Assembly (NCBI GenBank): GCA_023266435.1
Contig: JAHFQF010000019.1
Location: 1-17,272, forward strand
Direction of reading: 5' to 3'
Length of the DNA: 17,272 bases
Origin: Legionellales bacterium
GTDB taxonomy: Bacteria > Pseudomonadota > Gammaproteobacteria > Berkiellales > Berkiellaceae
The notes beneath the pieces were generated by a model. That model saw only the letters and a list, made by a program, of their open reading frames with translations, was not told the origin of the DNA and made no database searches. Below, one piece after another: positions 1 through 6,519 of this stretch (within the stretch, counting starts at the first letter, position 1; each line of letters opens with the position of its first letter). The translations under genes were made by a program, and so were the position numbers.

Positions 1-159
1 TACCCAAGATGCTTCAAAATGCGTAGTTTATAGCAAAGCGAATTTAGCCAGATGAAGTTTTCCGAACCAAGTAATAGTCGATACTATTGCGAGGTGAGGA
101 AGGCTGCAGGGGGTTAAATTCGAGCAGCTAGGAACAGGTATTTTGGAGTATCTTGGGTA
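1..159 (+). mobile_element. MITE-like repeat, left copy
   Basis: A 159-bp element that begins at the first base of the window with TACCCAAGAT and ends with the complementary ATCTTGGGTA. The same element occurs inverted at 1588-1746. By hand alignment the two copies differ at about 11 of 159 positions (about 93% identical). This copy has changes in both terminal repeats, so it looks more decayed than the right copy. A TA follows at 160-161; the left flank lies outside the window. It has no coding capacity. Size, terminal inverted repeats, an apparent TA target and presence in two copies support a non-autonomous MITE. The parent transposase family is not visible; IS630/Tc1-like is a guess from the TA flank. 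Confidence 0.8.
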
Positions 160-195
160 TATAAGTATCAGCAGATAAAAATTTTCTGTTGAAAG

Positions 196-326
196 CGCTG
201 CTTTAGCAGTAAAGCGCAGCGGATACTCAGATCAAGAAGAGTATCTGAATCACTCCTTTATTGATCAACCCCAAACGAGCGTTGATCTAAAAAATATAGT
301 CGAAGCCAGAAGAGTAGAAAACTCTT
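196..326 (+). other. Structured leader with four stem-loops
   Basis: Between the left MITE and the orphan gene lie four consecutive inverted repeats. First, CGCTG-CTTT (196-204) can pair with AAAG and CAGCG (211-221) with a two-base bulge. Second, GATACTC (222-228) pairs with GAGTATC (239-245). Third, GATCAAC (263-269) pairs with GTTGATC (281-287). Fourth, AGAGT (311-315) pairs with ACTCT (321-325), extended by A310-T326. None is followed by a T-run, so they are not obvious terminators. I could not find a convincing -35/-10 pair in this stretch. They may be a structured 5' leader of the downstream gene or remnants of older insertions. Confidence 0.45.
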
Positions 327-356
327 TGTATCACTTAATTTTTAAGGAAAAAAATT

Positions 357-1538
357 ATGTTCCCTGATGAAAGCAAGGATGGAAAAAGAAGCAAGTTAAA
401 GCGCATTAAAGGTGGTAATGCCGGAGCTAATCTCAAAGGAAAGGTTTGCTTAGCTCGATTGCGTGATGAAATGCCTAATGAGGGAGGTAAAACGGATCCT
501 TTGGCAAAAATCACTGTGAAAATTGACGATAAAATAATTGCTTTGACTCAAATGACAGAGCTCATGGAAGCCCTACTCAAGCATGTGGATGTAGCTACAA
601 CAGCAGCAGGCATCCCACTTGTCCAACAAGTTCTCAATACTATTATTTTCAATATTAAAGCTTTTTTGTTGAAGGCGCGCATTCGTAGTGCCGATAAGCT
701 TTCAGATGCGCTGTATCAAATCCTACTGATTGAAAACTTTACTGTGAGGCGCATTTTGCTTGAAGAAATACTTGTGGCTCATCCGCGCTTGATGATTCTG
801 GGTGGCTCCGAAAGCGTTAGTTTGTTGGATAGACTTCTGCGTGAAAACAGAACAGAGTCCTTAAAACTATTGGTGATGTTTAATGTATTAAAATTAGATG
901 CTAGATCTCGCGATCCCTTTGATGGCACGGATTCAGTGGTGGAAATGATTGCTAAATACCATCGCAATAATAACAGAGTACAAGACGGAGAAACTTTAAT
1001 AGTAGGGTTGAGAGCACTTGAAACAACTGCTACTCGCAGCCAGGGTGCCAGAGAGTTGCTCACAGCGCTGAGTATACCAGATAAAGAGGTGCGTCAGAAA
1101 GAATTAGCAGCACGCTTTAAACTTGTCAAAGATCCGATATTTATGGGGGGGAGCGAATTCGATGTGATTCACTTTATTTTGCACAACAATGAATTTGAAA
1201 AAATGGCTGTTTTATTTGCCGAAGGTGGCCTTACTCTAGATACTGCGCCTAATTTTTCAGAGATCTCCGCTCAAACTGTACGTCAACGTATACAAGCACA
1301 TGCCGAGACGTATGGTGGGAGATTTTCTGAATGGATTCATGAGTTACAAAAAATCGAAGAGCAAAGAGCGGCACAGAATGCGTATCATTTGGCTCCCACC
1401 ATACCTGCTATTCTTCATTCAGAGGCAAGCGCTTCATCAAATCAAATGACGGCTGGTAATGACTCTGAGATAACTGCAGCCTCGGCAGAAGAGGCCATCG
1501 GATTGGGTCGCAGGCAACTTTTTACGGCTTCAATTTGA
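357..1538 (+). CDS. Orphan protein with ankyrin-like repeats
   Basis: A 393-aa protein of no family I recognise. ATG at 357 has an AAGGA ribosome site at 344-348, eight bases upstream. The first 30 residues are rich in Lys, Arg and Gly; there is no signal peptide or clear membrane span. The middle is mostly helical in character. Two segments resemble each other: residues 147-184 (ILGGSESVSLLDRLL...LKLD) and 262-299 (FMGGSEFDVIHFILH...LTLD). Both share GGSE, a Leu/Ile-rich helix, an Asn then Glu, and a closing L-x-L-D, which is the spacing of degenerate ankyrin repeats. A possible third unit starts near residue 188. The last 50 residues are Ala/Ser/Glu-rich and look disordered. It stands alone between inverted MITE copies. 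A host-directed effector is possible from context, but nothing in the sequence proves it. Confidence 0.75.
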   Translation: MFPDESKDGKRSKLKRIKGGNAGANLKGKVCLARLRDEMPNEGGKTDPLAKITVKIDDKIIALTQMTELMEALLKHVDVATTAAGIPLVQQVLNTIIFNIKAFLLKARIRSADKLSDALYQILLIENFTVRRILLEEILVAHPRLMILGGSESVSLLDRLLRENRTESLKLLVMFNVLKLDARSRDPFDGTDSVVEMIAKYHRNNNRVQDGETLIVGLRALETTATRSQGARELLTALSIPDKEVRQKELAARFKLVKDPIFMGGSEFDVIHFILHNNEFEKMAVLFAEGGLTLDTAPNFSEISAQTVRQRIQAHAETYGGRFSEWIHELQKIEEQRAAQNAYHLAPTIPAILHSEASASSNQMTAGNDSEITAASAEEAIGLGRRQLFTASI

Positions 1539-1565
1539 TTTGAGGTTGAGTAACATTGAGCAATT

Positions 1566-1587
1566 GGCCCTGGATAAAGGGCCTTTA
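1566..1587 (+). terminator. Weak intrinsic terminator of the orphan gene
   Basis: GGCCC (1566-1570) and GGGCC (1579-1583) form a five-pair GC stem with an eight-base loop, followed by TTTATA. It lies 28 bases after the stop codon of the orphan gene and abuts the right MITE. The T-run is short, so activity is uncertain. Confidence 0.45.
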
Positions 1588-1746
1588 TACCCAAGATACT
1601 TCAAAATACCTGTTTCTAGCTACTCGAATTTAACCCTCTGTAGCCTTCCTCACCTCGCAAGAGTATCGACTATTCCTTGGTTCGGAAAACTTCACCTGTT
1701 TAAATTCGCTTTGCTATAAACTACGCATTTTGAAGTATCTTGGGTA
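1588..1746 (-). mobile_element. MITE-like repeat, right copy (inverted)
   Basis: A 159-bp copy of the element at 1-159, in the opposite orientation. Its terminal inverted repeats are perfect over 20 bases: TACCCAAGATACTTCAAAAT at 1588-1607 and the complement at 1727-1746. It is flanked by TA on both sides (1586-1587 and 1747-1748), consistent with a TA target duplication. The inner sequences of the two halves also match partly (shared GTTT, TAGC, CGAATTTAA and TTCC blocks), so the whole element is an imperfect palindrome able to fold into a long hairpin. It fills the space between two convergent genes and ends seven bases beyond the bamE stop codon. It could therefore end or shape the 3' end of bamE mRNA. 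Confidence 0.85.
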
Positions 1747-1753
1747 TATTTCC

Positions 1754-2077
1754 TTAGGGATCTAAATTCTCAGACCCTTCTACCACAAACTTTGCAAGCC
1801 TATCTTTTTCAAACCACAAGATCACAGTGGCTTGTTTTGCTTTGCCGTCACCTGGTTGTCTTAAATACACATAATCCCAGCGGCTGGGTTCGAACATAGG
1901 TTGTAAGGTAGGGTTGCCCATCACTTCGATGACTTCTTTTTGAGACATACCCTTTTTTAGGTGCGCAACTTGCTTTTGGCTAACGCGACTGCCTTGAGGG
2001 GCATCTGGTCTATAAATAACATTGCATCCAGCTAACATTGAGCAGCATACAAGCATGGCAAGTAGTTTTGATTTCAT
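1754..2077 (-). CDS. bamE: Outer membrane assembly lipoprotein BamE
   Basis: BamE (OmlA/SmpA), a small lipoprotein subunit of the Bam complex that inserts beta-barrel proteins into the outer membrane. The 107-aa product has a short basic N-terminus, a hydrophobic stretch and a lipobox LAGC at residues 15-18, so Cys18 is the lipidated residue of the mature protein. The conserved core follows: residues 39-55 (HLKKGMSQKEVIEVMG), then NPTL and WDYVYL at 67-72, ending with a beta-strand region ILWFEKDRLAKF. Length is typical for the family. It is transcribed divergently from fur across a 102-bp gap. In E. coli bamE follows recN on the same strand; here fur sits between them in the opposite orientation. 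A convergent MITE copy lies just downstream. Confidence 0.93.
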   Translation of the reverse strand: MKSKLLAMLVCCSMLAGCNVIYRPDAPQGSRVSQKQVAHLKKGMSQKEVIEVMGNPTLQPMFEPSRWDYVYLRQPGDGKAKQATVILWFEKDRLAKFVVEGSENLDP

Positions 2078-2127
2078 GATTGGTTCTCATAAACAATTTT
2101 TCGTCAACCCTATCATGCTTTGCTTTA

Positions 2128-2136
2128 TGGTACAAT
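2128..2136 (+). promoter_or_regulatory. Extended -10 promoter for fur
   Basis: TGG followed by TACAAT at 2131-2136 makes a good extended -10 element in the bamE-fur gap, 43 bases before the fur ATG. No good -35 is seen at the usual distance, which extended -10 promoters tolerate. I see no convincing Fur box here. Confidence 0.5.
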
Positions 2137-2179
2137 GGCGAATCTTGAAAGTGGCGTCTAATCAACACAGGTGGATCGC

Positions 2180-2611
2180 ATGTCAGAAAAGAAAAATCAA
2201 GAATTACGACGAGCAGGGCTTAAAATTACGGCGCCACGCTTGAAGATACTGCATATCTTAGAGAATACTGCAGCTGGCCATATGAGTGCAGAAGACATTT
2301 ATAAAACTTTGCTCAGCGAAGGGGATGATGTTGGTTTGGCGACTGTCTACCGAGTGCTCTCGCAGTTTGAGACGGCAGGTCTGGTTGTGCGCCATGGGTT
2401 TGATGAAAATCATGCTGTTTATGAGCTAGAAACGGGTGATCATCACGATCATTTAGTTTGCCAAGACTGCCGTAAGATAATTGAGTTTGTAGATGAGTCA
2501 ATTGAAGTCAGGCAAGCTGAAATTGCGCGTAAACATGATTTCAAGATGACCAGTCATTGTTTGTATATTTACGGAATTTGTGGCAGCTGTCAAACCGATC
2601 TTCCTGCCTAA
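2180..2611 (+). CDS. fur: Ferric uptake regulator Fur
   Basis: Fur, an iron-responsive dimeric repressor. The 143-aa product starts MSEKKNQELRRAGLKITAPR, matching the usual Fur N-terminus. I chose ATG 2180 because AGGTGG lies at 2169-2174; an in-frame GTG at 2171 would add three residues but overlaps that ribosome site. The N-terminal winged helix (about 10-80) contains TVYRVLSQFETAGLV. The metal-binding motif HHDHLVCQDC spans residues 88-97, and two CxxC pairs (Cys94/Cys97 and Cys134/Cys137) could hold a structural zinc. The reading frame ends four bases inside the 3' end of recN on the other strand, so the two genes converge tail to tail with no terminator between them. Confidence 0.95.
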   Translation: MSEKKNQELRRAGLKITAPRLKILHILENTAAGHMSAEDIYKTLLSEGDDVGLATVYRVLSQFETAGLVVRHGFDENHAVYELETGDHHDHLVCQDCRKIIEFVDESIEVRQAEIARKHDFKMTSHCLYIYGICGSCQTDLPA

Positions 2612-4263
2612 CTTAATAATGCATGCGCATGTTGTATTGCTTCCGGGCGATTAGGATCACCTAACATCCGTGCGAGCTCTTGGATACGCTCCGTCTGAAT
2701 CAGCGTTTGAATATAAGTCGTTGTGTCTGCTGGACCTTTGTTTTTAAGTACGCGTAGATGATGATTAGCGCGAGCAGCGATTTGTGGCAGGTGTGTAATA
2801 CAAATTAACTGATTTTTCGCTCCTAATTGTTGGAGCGTATTTCCTAGCAAATCTCCGACTTCTCCACCAATGCCTGTATCAATTTCATCAAAAAATAAGC
2901 AAGTGGCGCGATTTTGATTTTTTAAGGTCATCTGTATCGCTAGACTAATACGGGACAGCTCACCGCCTGAGGCAATTTGGCTTAAAGGTAAGGCAGGATG
3001 GCCAGGGTTGGTTTGTAACCAAAATACAATTTTATCTTGGCCTGCCATATTAGGGGGATTTTCTGGTTGCGGTGTGATTTCAAATTCGCACTGAGCGCCT
3101 TGCATCCCCAAGGCCTGTAGTTGTTCGCTGATTAAGCGGCTAATTTTAGTGGCAGTTTTTTTTCTGCTCTGACTCAGTGCTTGGGCCGTTTGTTGATATT
3201 GCTGCCGAGCCGTATCGAGTGCCGCTTGCAAGGTGGCTTGTTTTTCTGCAAAGGAATTTAATTCGGTCCACTGTTCCTGTAATTGTTCAGCATGCCTATA
3301 CAGAGATTTAGCAGGTACGCGATGTTTTCTTGCTAAATCATAAATGCTATTCAGACGTTGCTCGATTTCTAATTGGCGCGCAGCATCCGTGTTTTCTAAC
3401 TTACAGAGTGTATTAGATAATAAAGCATCCGCTTCTTCTAGCTCAATCAGTGCTGATTTTAAATGTTGATCTAAACCATGCGATTCTTTTTCTAATGAGC
3501 GACAATGCGTGTTAATGAGATGCTGTAGCTGCGAAATCTTTTCTAAGATGCCAGCGTCGTCCGCAAGACAATGGTGCGCGGCGCTCAGCGTCTGTAATAA
3601 CTCTTCTCTTTGTAAGCCTTGTTGATGTTGCTGTTCTAAAACTGTAACTTCATGTTCAGTCAGCGCGAGTTGATTCAGCTCTTGTAACTGATAGTCTAAC
3701 AAAGCGCTTTTTTCATATTGAGCATACTGCTTTTCAAAATCCACGAGGGTTTGTTGGCAAGTAAACCACGTGTCATACGCGGCTTGTACACGAGAGACTG
3801 TGCTATCTGTAATCTGCTCATCAATGATTTGACGTTGTGTAGCGGGCGTACACAGTGTATTCGTATCATGCTGACCATGAATCTGTAATAAATTCGATGC
3901 TGCCTCACGCAGCACAGAGGTTTGTGTTAATTGATCATTCAGGTAACTTTTTTGCTTGAGGCTAGTATCAATTAAGCGACGAATGGTACAAGTGTCATCT
4001 TCAATCGGGTAATCACGAGCCTCTAGCCACTCTTTAAAAGCAGGGTGTTGCTCTAGATCAAAAATCAATTGTACCCGTAATATTTTTCCAGGATTGAGAA
4101 AATTTTTGCTATGAATCTTTTCACCTAAGGCAAAACGCAAGGCATTTAAAATTAAACTTTTTCCAGCGCCCGTTTCTCCAGTAATGACATTAAAGCCGGT
4201 CTGAAAATCAATTTCAGCGCGTTGGATCACAGCGAAATTTTCAATGACTAATGAACGTAACAT
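2608..4263 (-). CDS. recN: DNA repair ATPase RecN
   Basis: RecN, an SMC-like ATPase of the cytoplasm that acts in recombinational repair of double-strand breaks. The 551-aa length matches E. coli (553). The N-terminus reads MLRSLVIENFAVIQ, and Walker A GETGAGKS is at residues 29-36. IHGQHDTN lies at 128-135. A long Gln/Leu/Glu-rich coiled-coil region spans about 160-375. The ABC signature SGGELSR is at 432-438 and Walker B LFFDEIDTGIGG at 456-467, so all ATPase motifs are intact. The upstream neighbour nadK is on the same strand 167 bp away, but recN has its own strong promoter with an overlapping LexA-like site. The 3' end overlaps the end of fur by four bases. Confidence 0.96.
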   Translation of the reverse strand: MLRSLVIENFAVIQRAEIDFQTGFNVITGETGAGKSLILNALRFALGEKIHSKNFLNPGKILRVQLIFDLEQHPAFKEWLEARDYPIEDDTCTIRRLIDTSLKQKSYLNDQLTQTSVLREAASNLLQIHGQHDTNTLCTPATQRQIIDEQITDSTVSRVQAAYDTWFTCQQTLVDFEKQYAQYEKSALLDYQLQELNQLALTEHEVTVLEQQHQQGLQREELLQTLSAAHHCLADDAGILEKISQLQHLINTHCRSLEKESHGLDQHLKSALIELEEADALLSNTLCKLENTDAARQLEIEQRLNSIYDLARKHRVPAKSLYRHAEQLQEQWTELNSFAEKQATLQAALDTARQQYQQTAQALSQSRKKTATKISRLISEQLQALGMQGAQCEFEITPQPENPPNMAGQDKIVFWLQTNPGHPALPLSQIASGGELSRISLAIQMTLKNQNRATCLFFDEIDTGIGGEVGDLLGNTLQQLGAKNQLICITHLPQIAARANHHLRVLKNKGPADTTTYIQTLIQTERIQELARMLGDPNRPEAIQHAHALLS

Positions 4264-4289
4264 GCTTGCAAGTACCCTATTTTATTTTG

Positions 4290-4318
4290 AGTATAATCAG
4301 GGCCTTAAATGCTGTCAA
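4290..4318 (-). promoter_or_regulatory. Sigma-70 promoter of recN
   Basis: Read on the minus strand, a perfect -35 TTGACA (4318-4313) is separated by 17 bases from -10 TATACT (4295-4290). The predicted start is about 20 bases before the recN ATG. This is the best sigma-70 match in the window. Confidence 0.8.
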
Positions 4319-4327
4319 TAAATTCAG
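4312..4327. promoter_or_regulatory. LexA-like SOS operator of recN
   Basis: CTGTCAATAAATTCAG has the CTG-N10-CAG symmetry of enterobacterial-type LexA boxes and matches 12 of 16 positions of CTGTATATATATACAG. It overlaps the -35 hexamer of the recN promoter, where a repressor would block polymerase. Known LexA control of recN in E. coli supports the call; whether this organism's LexA reads the same motif is assumed. Confidence 0.6.
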
Positions 4328-4381
4328 ATCTATACTCTTCTCGACTTGCTTTAAGGCGTTGTTGTCATCGTCAGCTTTCAA

Positions 4382-4410
4382 TCCACCTGGGCTCTATTCG
4401 CGTCGGTGGA
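4382..4410. other. Inverted repeat between nadK and recN
   Basis: TCCACC (4382-4387) pairs with GGTGGA (4405-4410) around a 17-base loop, in the 167-bp nadK-recN gap. No T-run follows on the minus strand, so it is not a classical terminator of nadK. It may be a 3' stem in nadK mRNA. Confidence 0.3.
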
Positions 4411-4430
4411 CTCAGCGTTGATGGCGATCA

Positions 4431-5315
4431 CTATAGGTGTGCCCAGCCTAGCTTGTTACGTAAGATACCATAATAGTCATACGCCAGCGGATGTAACAAA
4501 GTCAGCGCTGTAGGATATTTTTTAATTTCAATGATATCTTGCAATGCCATATCAAAATGCATCTGACCATCACAACTCATTTTAGGTAAATGTTTATTAG
4601 TAGGAGTGACTGTCAGTTGAATGCTGACACTATCAGGTACGATTAAGGGGCGTGCGCTGAGCACATGTGGATGCATAGGTACTAATCCAATCACAGGTAA
4701 TTGTGGGTGTAAGATAGGTCCTCCTGCAGACAATGCATAGGCAGTAGAGCCGGTAGGGGTTGTTGCAATTAAACCGTCTGCGCGTAATTTGGCAACAAAA
4801 CGTTGATCCACGCTGATTTCAAATTCGATCATTCTTGCCACGTTACCTGAATATAAGACCACATCATTTAAAGCAGTGCTGTGATAACGTGCCACACCAT
4901 CTCGTAAGACATGCGACTGTAATACAGTTCGGGTTTCAACAGTAAACTCGCCCTGCAAAACGTCCAACAATTTTTTCTGCATGTCTTGTGGATTAATATC
5001 TGTGAGAAAACCTAATCTGCCACGATTGATGCCTAACACTGGGACTTGGTAATCAATGACATGTCGAGCAGCATTCAGCAAACTACCATCACCACCCACA
5101 ACGATCACCAGGTCCACTGTTTTACCAATGTCCGTTTTAGACTTACAACTAATTTTTTTTCCGGGTGGTAGTAGTGCTTCGCATTCTTCGTTGAGGATCA
5201 CTTCGAGTTTCTGAGCACAGAGAAAATCAATTAATTCAGTTAAAGTCCCTTTTAAGACGTCAGACGGAGCTGTTTTTCCAATCACCCCTATCTTTTTGAA
5301 TGTTAACTTGCTCAT
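4431..5315 (-). CDS. nadK: NAD kinase
   Basis: ATP-dependent NAD kinase, which makes NADP from NAD in the cytoplasm. The 294-aa protein is close to the E. coli length (292). The GGDG nucleotide-binding motif lies at residues 74-77 (GGDGSLLNAAR), LGINRGRLGFL at about 94-104, ALNDVVL at 148-154, and TPTGSTAYALSAGGP at 186-200. The C-terminus ends in KLGW plus a few residues as usual. ATG 5315 is preceded on the minus strand by AGGGG with suitable spacing. The gene is divergent from hrcA. The CIRCE operator between them contains an extended -10 element facing nadK, so heat-shock-linked control is plausible but unproven. Confidence 0.95.
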   Translation of the reverse strand: MSKLTFKKIGVIGKTAPSDVLKGTLTELIDFLCAQKLEVILNEECEALLPPGKKISCKSKTDIGKTVDLVIVVGGDGSLLNAARHVIDYQVPVLGINRGRLGFLTDINPQDMQKKLLDVLQGEFTVETRTVLQSHVLRDGVARYHSTALNDVVLYSGNVARMIEFEISVDQRFVAKLRADGLIATTPTGSTAYALSAGGPILHPQLPVIGLVPMHPHVLSARPLIVPDSVSIQLTVTPTNKHLPKMSCDGQMHFDMALQDIIEIKKYPTALTLLHPLAYDYYGILRNKLGWAHL

Positions 5316-5341
5316 AAGAACCCCTGTTCCTCAAAAAAGCC

Positions 5342-5350
5342 ATTTTAGCA
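5342..5350 (-). promoter_or_regulatory. Extended -10 facing nadK, inside CIRCE
   Basis: On the minus strand this reads TGCTAAAAT, an extended -10 (TGn plus TAAAAT), 27 bases upstream of the nadK ATG. It coincides with one arm of the CIRCE palindrome. No good -35 is seen. Confidence 0.4.
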
Positions 5351-5371
5351 TTCTTGACGAGACAGTGCTAA
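5345..5371. promoter_or_regulatory. CIRCE operator (HrcA binding site)
   Basis: TTAGCATTC, nine bases, then CAGTGCTAA. The canonical CIRCE is TTAGCACTC-N9-GAGTGCTAA, so 16 of 18 arm positions match and the nine-base spacing is exact. The symmetry extends outward to ATTTTAGCA and TGCTAAAAT (5342-5374). The site lies in the nadK-hrcA gap, 63 bases before the hrcA ATG, where HrcA would autorepress its operon. It is symmetric and equally close to nadK. Confidence 0.88.
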
Positions 5372-5374
5372 AAT
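5366..5374 (+). promoter_or_regulatory. Extended -10 promoter of hrcA
   Basis: TGC plus TAAAAT forms an extended -10 within the right arm of the CIRCE. It predicts a start near 5381 and a leader of about 50 bases. Overlap with the operator fits repression by HrcA. No standard -35 is seen at 17 bases. Confidence 0.45.
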
Positions 5375-5434
5375 AGGAAAAATTTTTTATGGCCGGTTGT
5401 CTGGGCTGAGTATCGTATAAGCTTGAATAGAAAA

Positions 5435-6478
5435 ATGGTTACTGAACGTTGTCAATTAGTCTTAAAAGTCCTAATCGAGGCATACCTCGCAACAGGAGCA
5501 CCTGTGGGCTCAAAAACGCTCGCTGAAAAAGGGTGTTTGGGCTTATCGAGCGCCTCCATTCGCAATGTGATGGCAGAGTTAGAAGACTCTGGTATGATTG
5601 TATCCCCGCATCGATCAGCGGGTAGAGTGCCTACAGCTGCAGGTTTGCAGTACTTCTTAGACAATTTACTGCTGATAGATACCTTGACTCAGACCACCGT
5701 ACGTCACATTGAACAGCAGCTCAATACAGAGCACAGCCATCAAACTTTGATTCAGACGATTCCCTCGATTCTATCTACCTTAAGCAATTGGGTAGGGGTG
5801 GTCACCGTGCCAAAATATCAGCAAATGGTATTGCGACATATTGAGTTTGTGCCTATTACCGCCAAAAAGGTGTTGGTGATTTTAGTGCTCAACGGATACG
5901 ACATCCAAAATATCATGTTGCAATTGGACGTGCCATTTTCTACAGCGTCTTTACAGCAGGCATCCAATTACATTAACCATCATTTTTCAGGGTTGGGCTT
6001 GGAAGTCATTCGCCAGAAACTGTATCACAGTATGCAGTCTGATAAGCATCAATTTGATGAGGTCATGCAAACAGTGCTGACCATGGCAAAAGCCAGCCTG
6101 ACCCCACTGACAGAGCAAGAAAAAAATACGGTCATGGTGTCGGACGAAGAGGGGTTATTCAGCTGTGTGCGTCATCAATCTATGGATGAGCTGCATCATT
6201 TGTTGACTGCATTTTCTCAGAAACAACAAATTTTAACACTGTTGGACGAATGCCTAAAAGGAGATGGCGTTCAGATTTTCATTGGAGAAGGTTCAGGGCA
6301 AGAGGCCTTAACTCAATGCAGCTTGGTTACCGCCAATTATTACTATGAGGGACAGGCAATCGGTGCATTGGGTGTGATTGGACCCATGCGGATGCGTTAT
6401 GAGCAGGTCGTACCGGTCGTGGAGGCCACTGCCAAATTATTAAGCTCCGCCTTGAATTCTAACGAAACATATCCATAA
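5435..6478 (+). CDS. hrcA: Heat-inducible transcription repressor HrcA
   Basis: HrcA represses class I heat-shock genes by binding CIRCE, and GroEL is known to help it fold. The ATG start gives 347 aa beginning MVTERCQLVLKVLIEAYLAT. An in-frame TTG at 5423 would add four residues, and neither start has a good ribosome site, so the start is uncertain. The N-terminal winged helix contains APVGSKTL (near residues 22-29) and LSSASIRNVMAELEDSGMIV followed by SPHRSAGRVPT (37-67). The C-terminal family motif GALGVIGPMRMRYEQVV precedes the last 30 residues. E. coli lacks this gene; some gammaproteobacteria such as Legionella, Coxiella and Xanthomonas have it. It leads the grpE-dnaK-dnaJ cluster, with grpE 41 bp downstream. 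Confidence 0.93.
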   Translation: MVTERCQLVLKVLIEAYLATGAPVGSKTLAEKGCLGLSSASIRNVMAELEDSGMIVSPHRSAGRVPTAAGLQYFLDNLLLIDTLTQTTVRHIEQQLNTEHSHQTLIQTIPSILSTLSNWVGVVTVPKYQQMVLRHIEFVPITAKKVLVILVLNGYDIQNIMLQLDVPFSTASLQQASNYINHHFSGLGLEVIRQKLYHSMQSDKHQFDEVMQTVLTMAKASLTPLTEQEKNTVMVSDEEGLFSCVRHQSMDELHHLLTAFSQKQQILTLLDECLKGDGVQIFIGEGSGQEALTQCSLVTANYYYEGQAIGALGVIGPMRMRYEQVVPVVEATAKLLSSALNSNETYP

Positions 6479-6519
6479 TACAGGCGTGATACTATTACGG
6501 GGAAGTTAGGAGATTAAAT

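Noticed and set aside
1..1746. Complete insertion sequence with its own transposase
   Set aside because: The only gene between the repeats shows no DDE, HTH or other transposase motif, so the repeats are at most non-autonomous.
2078..2179. Fur box for autoregulation of fur
   Set aside because: No stretch in the gap comes close to the GATAAT-type repeats of a Fur box.
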